From Lujinxingia sediminis (lineage in GTDB: Bacteria > Myxococcota_A > Bradymonadia > Bradymonadales > Bradymonadaceae): DNA of 64,000 nucleotides. Both the position numbers and the translations under genes were made by a program. The stretch is taken from NCBI RefSeq assembly GCF_004005565.1, contig NZ_SADD01000008.1, positions 124,001 through 188,000 on the forward strand, given 5' to 3'. Position 1 is the stretch's first letter; every line of letters begins with the position of its first letter. Positions 43,932 through 52,731 of this stretch are shown here, piece after piece. Under the pieces are notes generated by a model. That model was not told the DNA's origin. It did no database searches and saw nothing but the letters and a program-made list of their open reading frames with translations.

Positions 43932-45311
43932 ATGGTCCAGGACTCAAGCATAACGCCGAAGGGGCTGCGCTTCATTTCGTTGATGGGGGCGGGGGCGCGC
44001 GAGCCGAACCTGCATCTGGTGGGGCGTGGGGAGGGCCGCGGACTTCTGTTGGATTGCGGGCGAGTCGGGGGAGCCGCTGGCGAGGCTGCAAGGCTGCTGG
44101 AGAGTGCGGGGGAGGAGCCCGGGGCGGTGTGGGTGAGCCATGTGCATGCTGATCATATGGGGGCGTTGTCCGAGGTGGTGGCGCGCTGGCCGCGGGTGGA
44201 TGTGTGGATGACGCGGCAGTCGCGTGAGCTTTTGCCCTTTGCGCTGATGAGTCAGGGGATGGCGCGGGAGCGGGCCGAGGCGATCGCGCTCAAGGTAAAG
44301 ATTGCGCCCTGGCGGGTGGCAGTGGACGTGATGCCCGGGGTGAGGCTGACGGCGCTGGGGGCCGGGCATATGCCGGGGGCGGCGATGGCGCTGGTGGCGT
44401 TTGAGGGGCGCGGGGAGGATGGGGTGTCGGGTGAGGAGGACGTGGCGCGGGTGCTCTATACGGGGGACTTTTGCGCCCATGACCAGATGTGGGTGGGAGG
44501 CGCGGAGCTTCCGCGGATGGGCGCGGGGGCGCTCGACCTGCTGGTGATGGAGGCGACGCTGGCCACCGAGGCGAAGCTCGACAGGGTGGAGTATGAGGAG
44601 GAGGTGTTGCGCATCAAGGCGTTGATCTCGGAGCGCGGCGGTGCGGTACTGGCGGGGGCCTCGGCGCTGGGGGAGGGCGGGGAGCTCGCGTTGATGCTGG
44701 CGGAGGTCTGCCGGGGGCGGACGCCGGGGTTGATGGTCGACGCGTATATGCGGCCGGTGCTCGAGGCGATGCGTCGCGCCGGGGAGGGCGATGGGCCGCT
44801 GGCAGCAGGAGCGAGCGAGCGTGCGGCGCTTCTCGATGGGCTTCGCTACGGCTCGCGGCGCGAACTTCGCGCCCATCTGGAAGCCGGAGGCGTGGCGCTT
44901 GCTGTGGGCGATCAATTTCAGAAGAACACCACCGCCGGCGCCCTGCTGGCACGTTTGCGTGACGACCCCACCGCCACGCTGCTGGTGACCAACCGCGCCC
45001 ATCCCTCAAGCCCGGCTGGCAAACTTCTGGCGCGTGCTCGCCAGAAGAGCGCTGAATCGTCGGCCTCTTCCGGTGCGTCGACGAAGGGCGGCACCTTAGA
45101 AAAGGGCGGCGCCCGGGTGGTGCACGCCTTGCTTCCCACCCACGCGCTTCGCTGGCAACTGCTCGCGGTCGCCGGCCAGCTCAACCCGGCGCAGATCGCG
45201 CTTGTTCATGCCCGCGACGGTGCGCGTTTTTCGCTCAAGCGCGCTCTTCAAAAAGCCGGCTTTGAGGGGGAGATTCACGTGGCGAAGTCCGGCGAGTGCC
45301 TGCCGCTCTGA
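43932..45311 (+). CDS. Metallo-beta-lactamase-fold protein (beta-CASP/RNase-J-like)
   Basis: A 459-residue metal-dependent hydrolase. The signature HVHADHMG (HxHxDH) and the later GDF, with a His in GAGHMPG, give the di-zinc site. The long insertion between residues 230 and 370 and the C-terminal LPTHALRWQL resemble the beta-CASP subgroup of nucleases (CPSF-73/Ysh1-like), so a nucleic-acid substrate is likely, but the usual GGCxEVGR N-terminal sequence is absent. Start at ATG 43932 has no strong ribosome-binding sequence. Neighbouring genes give no further hint. Confidence 0.8.
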   Translation: MVQDSSITPKGLRFISLMGAGAREPNLHLVGRGEGRGLLLDCGRVGGAAGEAARLLESAGEEPGAVWVSHVHADHMGALSEVVARWPRVDVWMTRQSRELLPFALMSQGMARERAEAIALKVKIAPWRVAVDVMPGVRLTALGAGHMPGAAMALVAFEGRGEDGVSGEEDVARVLYTGDFCAHDQMWVGGAELPRMGAGALDLLVMEATLATEAKLDRVEYEEEVLRIKALISERGGAVLAGASALGEGGELALMLAEVCRGRTPGLMVDAYMRPVLEAMRRAGEGDGPLAAGASERAALLDGLRYGSRRELRAHLEAGGVALAVGDQFQKNTTAGALLARLRDDPTATLLVTNRAHPSSPAGKLLARARQKSAESSASSGASTKGGTLEKGGARVVHALLPTHALRWQLLAVAGQLNPAQIALVHARDGARFSLKRALQKAGFEGEIHVAKSGECLPL

Positions 45312-45554
45312 ATGATGCAATGCGTCAATAATAACGCGGGGTTGGGGTGATGCGCTGCGTCATGTTTTGTCACGCGAATGGGGTTGCCAAACCCCTGTGG
45401 GCGGACCATGTTTAGGCCGCGCCGGAGCGCCCCGCAATTCCCTCCCTATCCCCAGCCTTATCATTCCCGTCCGGCGCGTCCGATGCGTCCGGTGTGGCGC
45501 GTTCTGAGCGCCCCCGACGCGTATGTTCCCCTGACAACCTGCCCGGAGTTTGTG

Positions 45555-48530
45555 ATGGCTCGAGTACGCGAGAAGGATGTTCTTGAACTGGGTCGCGAGG
45601 TCTTTAAGCGCATGAAGGGTCAGTCGCCTTCGGTGTTCCGCAAGGATTACTGGAGCGGCAAGATGATGGACTGGTCGATGAAGGATGAGGCCTTCAAGGT
45701 GGAGATGTTCCGCTTTGTCGACGTCTTTCCCACGCTCACCGACCACGTGCAGGTGGCCGAGCACCTTCAAGAGTATTTCTGTCGGCCGGAGCAGGATTTT
45801 CCGGCGAGTTTTCAGTGGGGGCTCTCGAAGGTCAAACCGGACAGTCGCATCGCGAAGATGGCCGCCGGGCAGATCGAAAAGCAGATCGTGGGCATGGCCG
45901 AGCGCTTTATCGCCGGACAGAATGCCACCGAGGCCATCCCCACCCTGGAGGCGATGTGGAAGGAGGGCCTGTGCTTTACGCTCGACCTTCTGGGGGAGTC
46001 GACGGTCAGTGAGGCCGAGGCCAACGATTATTTTGAGCGCTACGTGGAGATTATTGAGACGCTCAGTCAGCAGGCGCAGTCCTGGCCGGCCAATCCCACC
46101 CTGGAGCAGGCGAAGTTCGGGCGCGTGCCCCGGGTGAACGTCTCGGTAAAAATCTCATCGCTCTACAGCCAGCTCGATCCCATCGATCCGCTCGGCAGTG
46201 TGGATGCGGTCAAAGAGCGGTTGCGCCCGCTTTTCAGGCTGGCGGCGGAGCGCGGGGTCTTTATCAACCTGGATCTGGAGCAGTACCGCTACAAAGATCT
46301 GACCTACGCGGTGTTTAAGAGCCTTTTGGAAGAGCCGGAGTTTGTGGGTTTTGAGTACGCGGGAATCGTGGCCCAGGCGTATCTCCGCGATTGTGAGGAC
46401 GACTTAAAGGCGCTGGCCAAGTGGGCCAAGCGCCGGGGCACCCCGGTGACGGTGCGTCTGGTGAAGGGGGCCTACTGGGACTACGAGACGATCCACGCCG
46501 AGCAGGAGGGCTGGCCCTGCCCGGTCTTCAAGAAGAAGTGGGAGACGGACCAGTCTTACGAGCGCTGCATCGAAGTGCTGCTGGACAACCACAAGGTGCT
46601 GCGCGCGGCGATCGCCTCGCATAACGTGCGCTCGATCGCCTATGCCATGGCCTACGCCGATGCGAGCCGTCTCGATAAGAGCCAGATCGAGTTTCAGATG
46701 CTCTACGGGATGGCCGAGCCGATGAAGGCCGCGGTGACCTCCATGGGCTACCGGCTGCGCGATTATGTGCCCATCGGCATGATGATCCCGGGGATGGCGT
46801 ACCTTGTGCGGCGGCTTTTGGAGAATACCTCCAATGAGAGCTGGTTGCGGATGAGCTTTGTGGAGGGGGAGAGCATGGAGCGGCTGCTGGCAGCGCCGGC
46901 GTCGCCCGATGGCAAGCCCGCGCCGGGGCCCCAGCCCGAGATTGAGAGCCTGAACATCAAGGGGTTTCGAAACGAGCCTCTGCGCGACTTTGCCACCGCC
47001 CGCGATCGTGAGCGCATGGCGCAGGCCGTCGAGAAGGTGCGCGGGCAGTTTGGACGACGTTTTGATGTGATCGTGGCCAACCGGGTGCTGCCCACCACCG
47101 AGACCTTAAAGAGCCTCAACCCGGCTAACCCTCAGGAGGTCGTCGGGGAGGTGGGGAGCGCGAGTCTGAGCGATGCGGATGCGGCGCTGGTCGCGGCTAG
47201 CCAGGCGCAGAAAAGCTGGTCGAAGACGCCGGTGGAGGAGCGCACGCGCTGCGTGCTGGAGGTGGCGAGGCGGATGCGCGAGCGTCGTGATGAGCTTGCG
47301 GCCTGGATGGTCTGGGAGGTCGGAAAGACCTGGCGGGAGGCCGACGCCGATGTGTGTGAGGCCATCGATTTTTGCGACTATTACGCCCGCGAGATGATGG
47401 CGCTCGATACGCCCGAGCGCCTGGGCAAACTCCCTGGCGAGCTCAACGAACTGCAGTACATCCCGCGCGGGGTCACCGCGGTGATCTCGCCCTGGAACTT
47501 CCCGCTGGCGATCCTCACCGGGATGACGATGGCCGCAGCTGTCACCGGAAACGCCGTGATCATGAAGCCCGCCGAGCAGAGCTCGGTGATCGCCGCCCAG
47601 CTTATGGGCATCTGCCAGGAGTCGGGCTTCCCGGAGGGGGTGATTGGCTTTTTGCCGGGCCACGGGGAGGTCGTGGGCCAGGCGCTGGTGGAAGATGCGC
47701 GGGTGCATACCGTGGCGTTCACCGGCAGCATGGAGGTGGGCCTGAAGATCGTGGAGCAGGCCGCGAAGATGGCTCCCGGTCAGGCGCACGTCAAACATGT
47801 GGTCTGTGAGATGGGCGGCAAAAACGCCGTGATCGTCGATGCCGACGCCGACCTCGATGAGGCGGTCAGCGCGGTGGTGCAGTCGGCCTTCGGGTTCCAG
47901 GGCCAGAAATGCTCGGCGTGCAGCCGGGTGATCGTGCATCAGTCCTGCTACGACGCCTTTAAGGAGCGTCTGGTTGAGGCGGTCAAGAGCGTGATGCTGG
48001 GGCCGCCCTCGCATCCGGGCACCAAAATCGGGCCGGTGGTTGACGCCGAGGCCAAAGCGAAGATCGAAAGCTACATTGAGCTCGGTCGTCAGGAGGGGCA
48101 CCTGCTCGTGCAGCGCGAGGTGCCCGGGGGCGGCGGTTATTATGTGGGCCCCACCGTGATTGAGGGGATTGCTCCCGAGCATCGCCTGGCCCGGGAGGAG
48201 ATCTTCGGGCCGGTGCTCGCCATGATGCGCGCCGAGAGCTTTGATGAGGCGCTGGAGATGGCCAACAGCACCCGTTTTGCGCTGACCGGTGGGATCTTCA
48301 GCCGCAGCCCCTCGCATATCGCGCAGGCGCGTCGCGAGTTTGAGGTGGGCAACCTCTACATCAACCGCGGCATCACCGGCGCGCTGGTGTACCGCAACCC
48401 CTTCGGCGGCTTTAAGCTCTCAGGGGCCGGCACCAAGGCCGGCGGTCCGGACTATCTGCTGCACTTTATGACGCCACGGGTGGTGGTGGAGAACACGATG
48501 CGCCGCGGGTTTGCGCCCGAGATCGACTGA
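45555..48530 (+). CDS. putA: Bifunctional proline dehydrogenase / P5C dehydrogenase (PutA)
   Basis: Oxidises proline to glutamate in two steps. The 991-residue product has an FAD-dependent proline dehydrogenase barrel in its first half ([51 protein letters not shown]). Its second half is an aldehyde dehydrogenase with the catalytic Glu (VCEMGGKNA) and catalytic Cys ([13 protein letters not shown]). The proline-utilisation C-terminal tail of trifunctional PutA and any N-terminal DNA-binding domain are absent, so it is the short, non-regulatory type. ATG 45555 has GGAG upstream; the 59-residue extension is not used. A terminator follows the stop. Confidence 0.95.
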   Translation: MARVREKDVLELGREVFKRMKGQSPSVFRKDYWSGKMMDWSMKDEAFKVEMFRFVDVFPTLTDHVQVAEHLQEYFCRPEQDFPASFQWGLSKVKPDSRIAKMAAGQIEKQIVGMAERFIAGQNATEAIPTLEAMWKEGLCFTLDLLGESTVSEAEANDYFERYVEIIETLSQQAQSWPANPTLEQAKFGRVPRVNVSVKISSLYSQLDPIDPLGSVDAVKERLRPLFRLAAERGVFINLDLEQYRYKDLTYAVFKSLLEEPEFVGFEYAGIVAQAYLRDCEDDLKALAKWAKRRGTPVTVRLVKGAYWDYETIHAEQEGWPCPVFKKKWETDQSYERCIEVLLDNHKVLRAAIASHNVRSIAYAMAYADASRLDKSQIEFQMLYGMAEPMKAAVTSMGYRLRDYVPIGMMIPGMAYLVRRLLENTSNESWLRMSFVEGESMERLLAAPASPDGKPAPGPQPEIESLNIKGFRNEPLRDFATARDRERMAQAVEKVRGQFGRRFDVIVANRVLPTTETLKSLNPANPQEVVGEVGSASLSDADAALVAASQAQKSWSKTPVEERTRCVLEVARRMRERRDELAAWMVWEVGKTWREADADVCEAIDFCDYYAREMMALDTPERLGKLPGELNELQYIPRGVTAVISPWNFPLAILTGMTMAAAVTGNAVIMKPAEQSSVIAAQLMGICQESGFPEGVIGFLPGHGEVVGQALVEDARVHTVAFTGSMEVGLKIVEQAAKMAPGQAHVKHVVCEMGGKNAVIVDADADLDEAVSAVVQSAFGFQGQKCSACSRVIVHQSCYDAFKERLVEAVKSVMLGPPSHPGTKIGPVVDAEAKAKIESYIELGRQEGHLLVQREVPGGGGYYVGPTVIEGIAPEHRLAREEIFGPVLAMMRAESFDEALEMANSTRFALTGGIFSRSPSHIAQARREFEVGNLYINRGITGALVYRNPFGGFKLSGAGTKAGGPDYLLHFMTPRVVVENTMRRGFAPEID

Positions 48531-48558
48531 GCCTCGCGCCTTAAAAGGTTGAGGTGTG

Positions 48559-48606
48559 GGGCGGTCGTCGCTGACTTCGGGTCAGGGGCGGCCGCCCTAT
48601 TTTTTT
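48559..48606 (+). terminator. Intrinsic terminator after putA
   Basis: GGGCGG (48559-48564) pairs with CCGCCC (48592-48597), and inside it CTGAC (48571-48575) pairs with GTCAG. A run of T residues follows to 48606. Confidence 0.75.
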
Positions 48607-48681
48607 GCGCCCCGGTGTGCCGGTGGTAGATCGGGGGCGGAGCCGTTTTGTTCACCCACCTTAAACCACGGAGGGTCCACG

Positions 48682-49311
48682 TTGGGTGCCTTATCTGGAA
48701 CGCTGTCTTACAAACTCTTCTATGTGCAGGGCGAGGTGCCGGAGAACTGGCAAGAACTCTACCTGCAGCAGATCCGCAAAAACGCCTTTAAGCCGCTTAA
48801 GCCCGAAGACGAAGAAGAAGTCTCCGAGGGTTGGGTGCCGGTGGAGCGTCCGCTGCAGATCAGCTTTGATCTGCATACCTTGCTCTTCGACCACTTCATC
48901 AATCTGGGATTTCGGCAGGATAAGTACGCCATCCCCAGTGCGCTGCTCAAAGCGCATGTGGAGGAGGCAGAGCGCGAGTACATGATCCAGAACGACAAGC
49001 AGCGCCTGAGCAAGTTTGAGCGCGAAGACATCAAGATCATGGTCAAGCGCAAGCTCAAAGAGAAGCAGCTCCCGCGCATGAAAGTCATTGATATGAGCTG
49101 GGATTTGCAGAAGGGGCGAGTACGTTTCTGGAGCCAGTCGGGCAACGTCTGTGAGCTCTTTCAGGGATATTTTGAGGACACCTTCGGGCTTAAACTGCTG
49201 CCCGGGAACCCCTACATCAACGCGGTGCAGCTGGAGCCGGGGCCCGAGAAGATCGAGGAGCTGGCGGTGGTCGAGCCGACCAACTTCATCGAGGGGCTGC
49301 CTCAGCGCTGA
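48682..49311 (+). CDS. RdgC-like protein (recombination-associated family, deltaproteobacterial type)
   Basis: A 209-residue protein starting at a TTG with GGAGGG upstream. LSGTLSYKLFYVQGEVPENW, RPLQISFDLHTLLFDHFINLG, ALLKAHVEEAEREYM and KGRVRFWSQSGNVCELF follow the deltaproteobacterial proteins annotated as RdgC-like. E. coli RdgC, a ring-shaped DNA-binding modulator of RecA, is about 300 residues, so this is a shorter relative. Sequence similarity to E. coli is weak and the call rests on the pattern. The following gene probably belongs to the same unit. Confidence 0.6.
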   Translation: MGALSGTLSYKLFYVQGEVPENWQELYLQQIRKNAFKPLKPEDEEEVSEGWVPVERPLQISFDLHTLLFDHFINLGFRQDKYAIPSALLKAHVEEAEREYMIQNDKQRLSKFEREDIKIMVKRKLKEKQLPRMKVIDMSWDLQKGRVRFWSQSGNVCELFQGYFEDTFGLKLLPGNPYINAVQLEPGPEKIEELAVVEPTNFIEGLPQR

Positions 49312-49389
49312 GCGCGGGTGGCGGGTTGTGTATTCTTAAAAGTGGTGTAAATTCAACACCTTGGCGGGTGTTGGTGAGGAGCTTTGACG

Positions 49390-49971
49390 ATGGATCTGAT
49401 CGACTTGATTGAAACGCGGCGCTTTCTGGGCAGCGAGTTCATGATGTGGTTGTGGTTTAAGTCCGAGTGTTATGACGGGCTGATGGAGGTCGAGGAGCAC
49501 GGTGAGCTGGAGGTGCTCTTTGACGACGCGCTGGTGCTGGAGGCCTACCTGGCCGAGACCGAGCGCAACACCTTTAAAGGCGGCGCGCCGGCTTATTCGC
49601 CGGAGGCGAAGGTGGCCCTGCAGCAGGGCAAGCGGGTCAGCCGGGCGAAGATCCGGGTGATCAAAGATGGCCGCGAATGGCTGCTCACGCTCAAGGCCGA
49701 AGGGCTGGACTTCTCGTCGGTGAAGATCCCGGCGGTGCTCAGCCGCGAGGAAGACGAGAAGTTCTACGAGCGGATGTACCTTGTGGAAGAGCTCGAAGAC
49801 ATCATCAACGCGCTCTACCGCACCTTCATCTTCACGCGTCTTTCACCGCAGTGGCATGAGGTGATGGTGCCGGCGATGAAGACCTGGATTATGGCCGAGG
49901 ACGGGGTGGTGCCGGATGTGTATCCGGAGGCGGCTGAGCAGCAGGGCCCGGCGATGGCCAAGAGCGCGTGA
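49390..49971 (+). CDS. Hypothetical protein paired with the RdgC-like gene
   Basis: A 193-residue acidic protein with no signal or membrane segment. The opening MDLIDLIETRRFLGSEFMMW and the following LWFKSECYDGLMEVEEHGELEVLFDD recur next to such RdgC-like genes in other deltaproteobacteria as far as I recall. ATG at 49390 has AGGAG upstream; 78 bases separate it from the RdgC-like stop. A function in DNA metabolism is a guess from context only. Confidence 0.6.
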   Translation: MDLIDLIETRRFLGSEFMMWLWFKSECYDGLMEVEEHGELEVLFDDALVLEAYLAETERNTFKGGAPAYSPEAKVALQQGKRVSRAKIRVIKDGREWLLTLKAEGLDFSSVKIPAVLSREEDEKFYERMYLVEELEDIINALYRTFIFTRLSPQWHEVMVPAMKTWIMAEDGVVPDVYPEAAEQQGPAMAKSA

Positions 49972-50023
49972 GCCGGCGATGGGCCTCCGGGCCTCGCCAG
50001 CAACTTGAGATTCAAGGAGCGAG

Positions 50024-50908
50024 ATGAGCTTCATCGAAGCGATCTTGTTGGCGATTTTGCAGGGGGCCACCGAGTTTGTGCCCGTGAGCTCCTCGGGGCA
50101 TCTCTTGCTCGGGGAGACCTTTCTGGGGGTGGAGGAGCCGCAGCTGCTCTTCTCGGTGACTCTGCACCTGGGCACCTTGCTGGCGGTGATGCTCTTTTAC
50201 CGCCGGCAGATCATGACCTCGATCACCGACGTGTTGGCGGCGGCGGCCGACGGGTTGCATGAGCGCTCTCTGGGGGCCTTTCGTCAGCATGTGGGCGCGC
50301 GCCTGGCGGTGCTGCTGGTGCTGGCGACGATTCCCACCGCGGTGCTGGGCGTTGGTATCGATAAGGTGCTGGAGCCGGCCGAGGGGGCCGAGGTGATCCC
50401 GGCCCAGTACATGCCGCATACGATCTGCATCTCGCTTATCATCACCGGGTTCATCCTCTTCTCGATGCGTTTTTATAAGGATGAGACGCGTAAAGAACGA
50501 GGCGGGGCCTGGACCCTGTGGAACATCACGCCGATGGTGGCGATCCTCATCGGGCTCTCGCAGGGGCTGGCGGCGCTGCCGGGGTTCTCGCGCAGCGGGC
50601 TGACGATTGCGGCCGCACTGTGGTTGGGAGCGCAGCGGGAGGAGTCGGCGCACTTTTCGTTCTTGCTCTCCATTCCGGCGGTGTTGGGGGCGCTGATCCT
50701 GAAGTTCGATCCGGCGCTCTTTGCCGGGGTGGATGGCGGTCGCACCGCGCTTGTGTACGGGGTGAGCGCAGCGGTGGCCGGTGTGGTGGGTTACCTGACG
50801 ATCATCTGGCTGGTGGATCTTTTGAAGAAGGCGCAGTTCCACCATTTCGCCTGGTATTGCTGGATCGTGGGCGCCGGGGGCCTGCTGGCCCTGGGGATGA
50901 TGAGCTAA
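50024..50908 (+). CDS. uppP: Undecaprenyl-diphosphate phosphatase (UppP/BacA)
   Basis: Recycles the undecaprenyl carrier for cell-wall synthesis by hydrolysing undecaprenyl diphosphate at the periplasmic face. The 294-residue multi-pass membrane protein has the catalytic motifs TEFVPVSSSGHL and PGFSRSG, with roughly seven hydrophobic helices. AAGGAG precedes the ATG. An intrinsic terminator follows. With murA elsewhere in the window it is one of the few cell-wall genes; confers bacitracin tolerance when overproduced in other bacteria. Confidence 0.95.
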   Translation: MSFIEAILLAILQGATEFVPVSSSGHLLLGETFLGVEEPQLLFSVTLHLGTLLAVMLFYRRQIMTSITDVLAAAADGLHERSLGAFRQHVGARLAVLLVLATIPTAVLGVGIDKVLEPAEGAEVIPAQYMPHTICISLIITGFILFSMRFYKDETRKERGGAWTLWNITPMVAILIGLSQGLAALPGFSRSGLTIAAALWLGAQREESAHFSFLLSIPAVLGALILKFDPALFAGVDGGRTALVYGVSAAVAGVVGYLTIIWLVDLLKKAQFHHFAWYCWIVGAGGLLALGMMS

Positions 50909-50945
50909 GTGGCTGGTGCGCTGGCGCTCCATGCGCATAAAAAAA

Positions 50946-50973
50946 GGCCGCCCTTCACGGGGCGGCCTTTTTT
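50946..50973. terminator. Bidirectional intrinsic terminator after uppP
   Basis: GGCCGCCC (50946-50953) pairs with GGGCGGCC (50960-50967), with A and T runs on either side. Lies between convergent genes. Confidence 0.93.
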
Positions 50974-51005
50974 ATGCCGGGCCTATCGGGGCCCGGCATC
51001 CGCGC

Positions 51006-52508
51006 TTAGAGCGGGCAGGTGCTGTTCTGGTCGGTGGTGATGTCCACCGCCTGAAAGATGTCGACCGACCCACGGGTGACGACCAGGTCGCCGGTGAGGC
51101 CTTCCACATCATCGTAGATGTTGGGCGACTCCATCGCGGTGTTGGTGGCAGGGAAGGCCGGGGAGTCTTCCAGGTTGGCGCAGGTGGCAAGCTCGTCGAT
51201 GGACGAGGCCCGCAGCAGCGCCCCGCTCAGCTCGCTGTGGAGCTCGGTGTAGAGCGACTCGCCGACCAGAGCCACCGAGCCATCGCTGAGAAGCAGGGTG
51301 TCGTAGAGGGTCAGGTCCTGGTTCTCGCCAAGGCCCAGGCTCTGGGTGTCGAGGAGATCGCCGGTGACCGGATCGAGGCGCAGGATGTGGGCGGTGCCGG
51401 TGTAGTTCCCCTCGTCGATCGAGCCGGCGATGCTGCTGGTGCTCAGCAGCAGGTCGCCGTTGCCGGCCAGCTCCACCGAGAAGGCCTGTTCGCTGTCCTG
51501 GTGAGCGAAGACGCGCTGCCAGGTGATGGCGCCGGCTTCGGTGACGTTCATCGCCCAGGCGTCGGAGCGCTCGGTGTCGTCATTGGCGTGCCAGCCGGCG
51601 AAGGTCAGGTTGCCATCGTCGCCCCGCACGACATCGTGGACCTCGGTGTCGTTCTGGAGGTGGGCCAGTGCCCACTGCGGAACGCCGGCGTCGTCGAAGT
51701 GGACGGCCGCGATCTTCTCGAGGGCAGGGGAAGAGGGGAAGACGATGGTCTGGTTGCCCACCACCGTCAGTGCCTCGTCGCCGAGGAGCGCGACGGGGGC
51801 ATCGGCGTTCTCCAGCACCCAGGTGCCTCGCACGAACTCGCCATCGCCATCGATCACCATGTAGCCCAGGTGGTTTTCGTCTTCCCGGGCGAAGGTGCCG
51901 GCGAGCCCGAATGCGAAGGTGCCGTCGCTCAGCTCGGTGAGGCCGTCGGCGACCACGTCATTGAGCTCGGCCATCTCGGTGCTGGTCACGTCGTAGGTGG
52001 CCTGCCAGCTGATGGTGCCTTCGGCATCGAAGCGCACCAGCCAGGGAGCGAAGTTCCCGCTGCGCTGGGTGGTGCCCACTGCGAGAAAGTCGCCCTCGGA
52101 GGTGGTGATCAGGTTGGCGAGGCGGTCGAAGTCCGCCGTGCCCAGGGCCTTTTGCCAGACGGGCGCGCCGTCGGCGCCGATACGCGCCAGGGTGCTGTCC
52201 ATGTCTCCGGCACCGACGGAGTCGGAGACGCCCATGACGATGAGGTCGCCGTCGGGGCCTTCCAGGGCTCTGGTGAAGGTGAGGACACCGGTGGTGGCGT
52301 AGGTCTGAAGCTCGGCCCGGGTGTCGGGGATATCGCCGCCGTCGGTGTCATCGCCGCCGTCGGTGTCATCGCCGCCGTCGATGTCGCCGCCGTCAACCTC
52401 GTCTCCGGCGTCGGGGGTTGAGCGTGAGGGATCCGGATCGTCGGAGCAGCCGGTGGCCAGGGAGGCGCCGAGCAGCGCCACAAGGAGCAGGGAGAACGTT
52501 CGTTTCAT
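51006..52508 (-). CDS. Large exported lipoprotein with beta-propeller-like repeats
   Basis: A 500-residue predicted lipoprotein with lipobox ATGC. A Gly/Asp-rich linker (DGGDDTDGGD repeats) joins the anchor to a repetitive beta-rich domain. Several copies of an approximately 50-residue pattern with V-A-V/L-G and D-W-L/V-R-F type ends (LARIGADGAPVWQ, LVRFDAEGTISWQ, AMNVTEAGAITWQ) suggest a beta-propeller of the type that scores or binds ligands. GAGG precedes ATG 52508. Function not known. Confidence 0.75.
   Translation of the reverse strand: MKRTFSLLLVALLGASLATGCSDDPDPSRSTPDAGDEVDGGDIDGGDDTDGGDDTDGGDIPDTRAELQTYATTGVLTFTRALEGPDGDLIVMGVSDSVGAGDMDSTLARIGADGAPVWQKALGTADFDRLANLITTSEGDFLAVGTTQRSGNFAPWLVRFDAEGTISWQATYDVTSTEMAELNDVVADGLTELSDGTFAFGLAGTFAREDENHLGYMVIDGDGEFVRGTWVLENADAPVALLGDEALTVVGNQTIVFPSSPALEKIAAVHFDDAGVPQWALAHLQNDTEVHDVVRGDDGNLTFAGWHANDDTERSDAWAMNVTEAGAITWQRVFAHQDSEQAFSVELAGNGDLLLSTSSIAGSIDEGNYTGTAHILRLDPVTGDLLDTQSLGLGENQDLTLYDTLLLSDGSVALVGESLYTELHSELSGALLRASSIDELATCANLEDSPAFPATNTAMESPNIYDDVEGLTGDLVVTRGSVDIFQAVDITTDQNSTCPL
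52335..52385 (-). repeat. Tandem 18-base repeats in a lipoprotein linker
   Basis: Units GCCGCCGTCGGTGTCATC at 52335 and 52353, with a partial third from 52371. They encode the DGGDDT linker on the minus strand. Short tandem repeats of this kind may vary in copy number. Confidence 0.82.
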
Positions 52509-52731
52509 GAGAACCTCGTGTATCCAATACCAGTGTGAATTCAATCGTGCGCGTCCCGGAGCGAAGGCTCCGCAAGACGTCGCGGTGCGTGAGCGCTCGT
52601 GTCGGTGCTCGCAGGCATCCAGAGACGCGGTGTGCGGGGGGATATTCAATGGTTGACCCACGCGTCAACCTCGACGTGTAGAAAGGCCGGCGGTAGGGAG
52701 AGAACTCGTCGGATCGTAGACTCGTGTGCGC

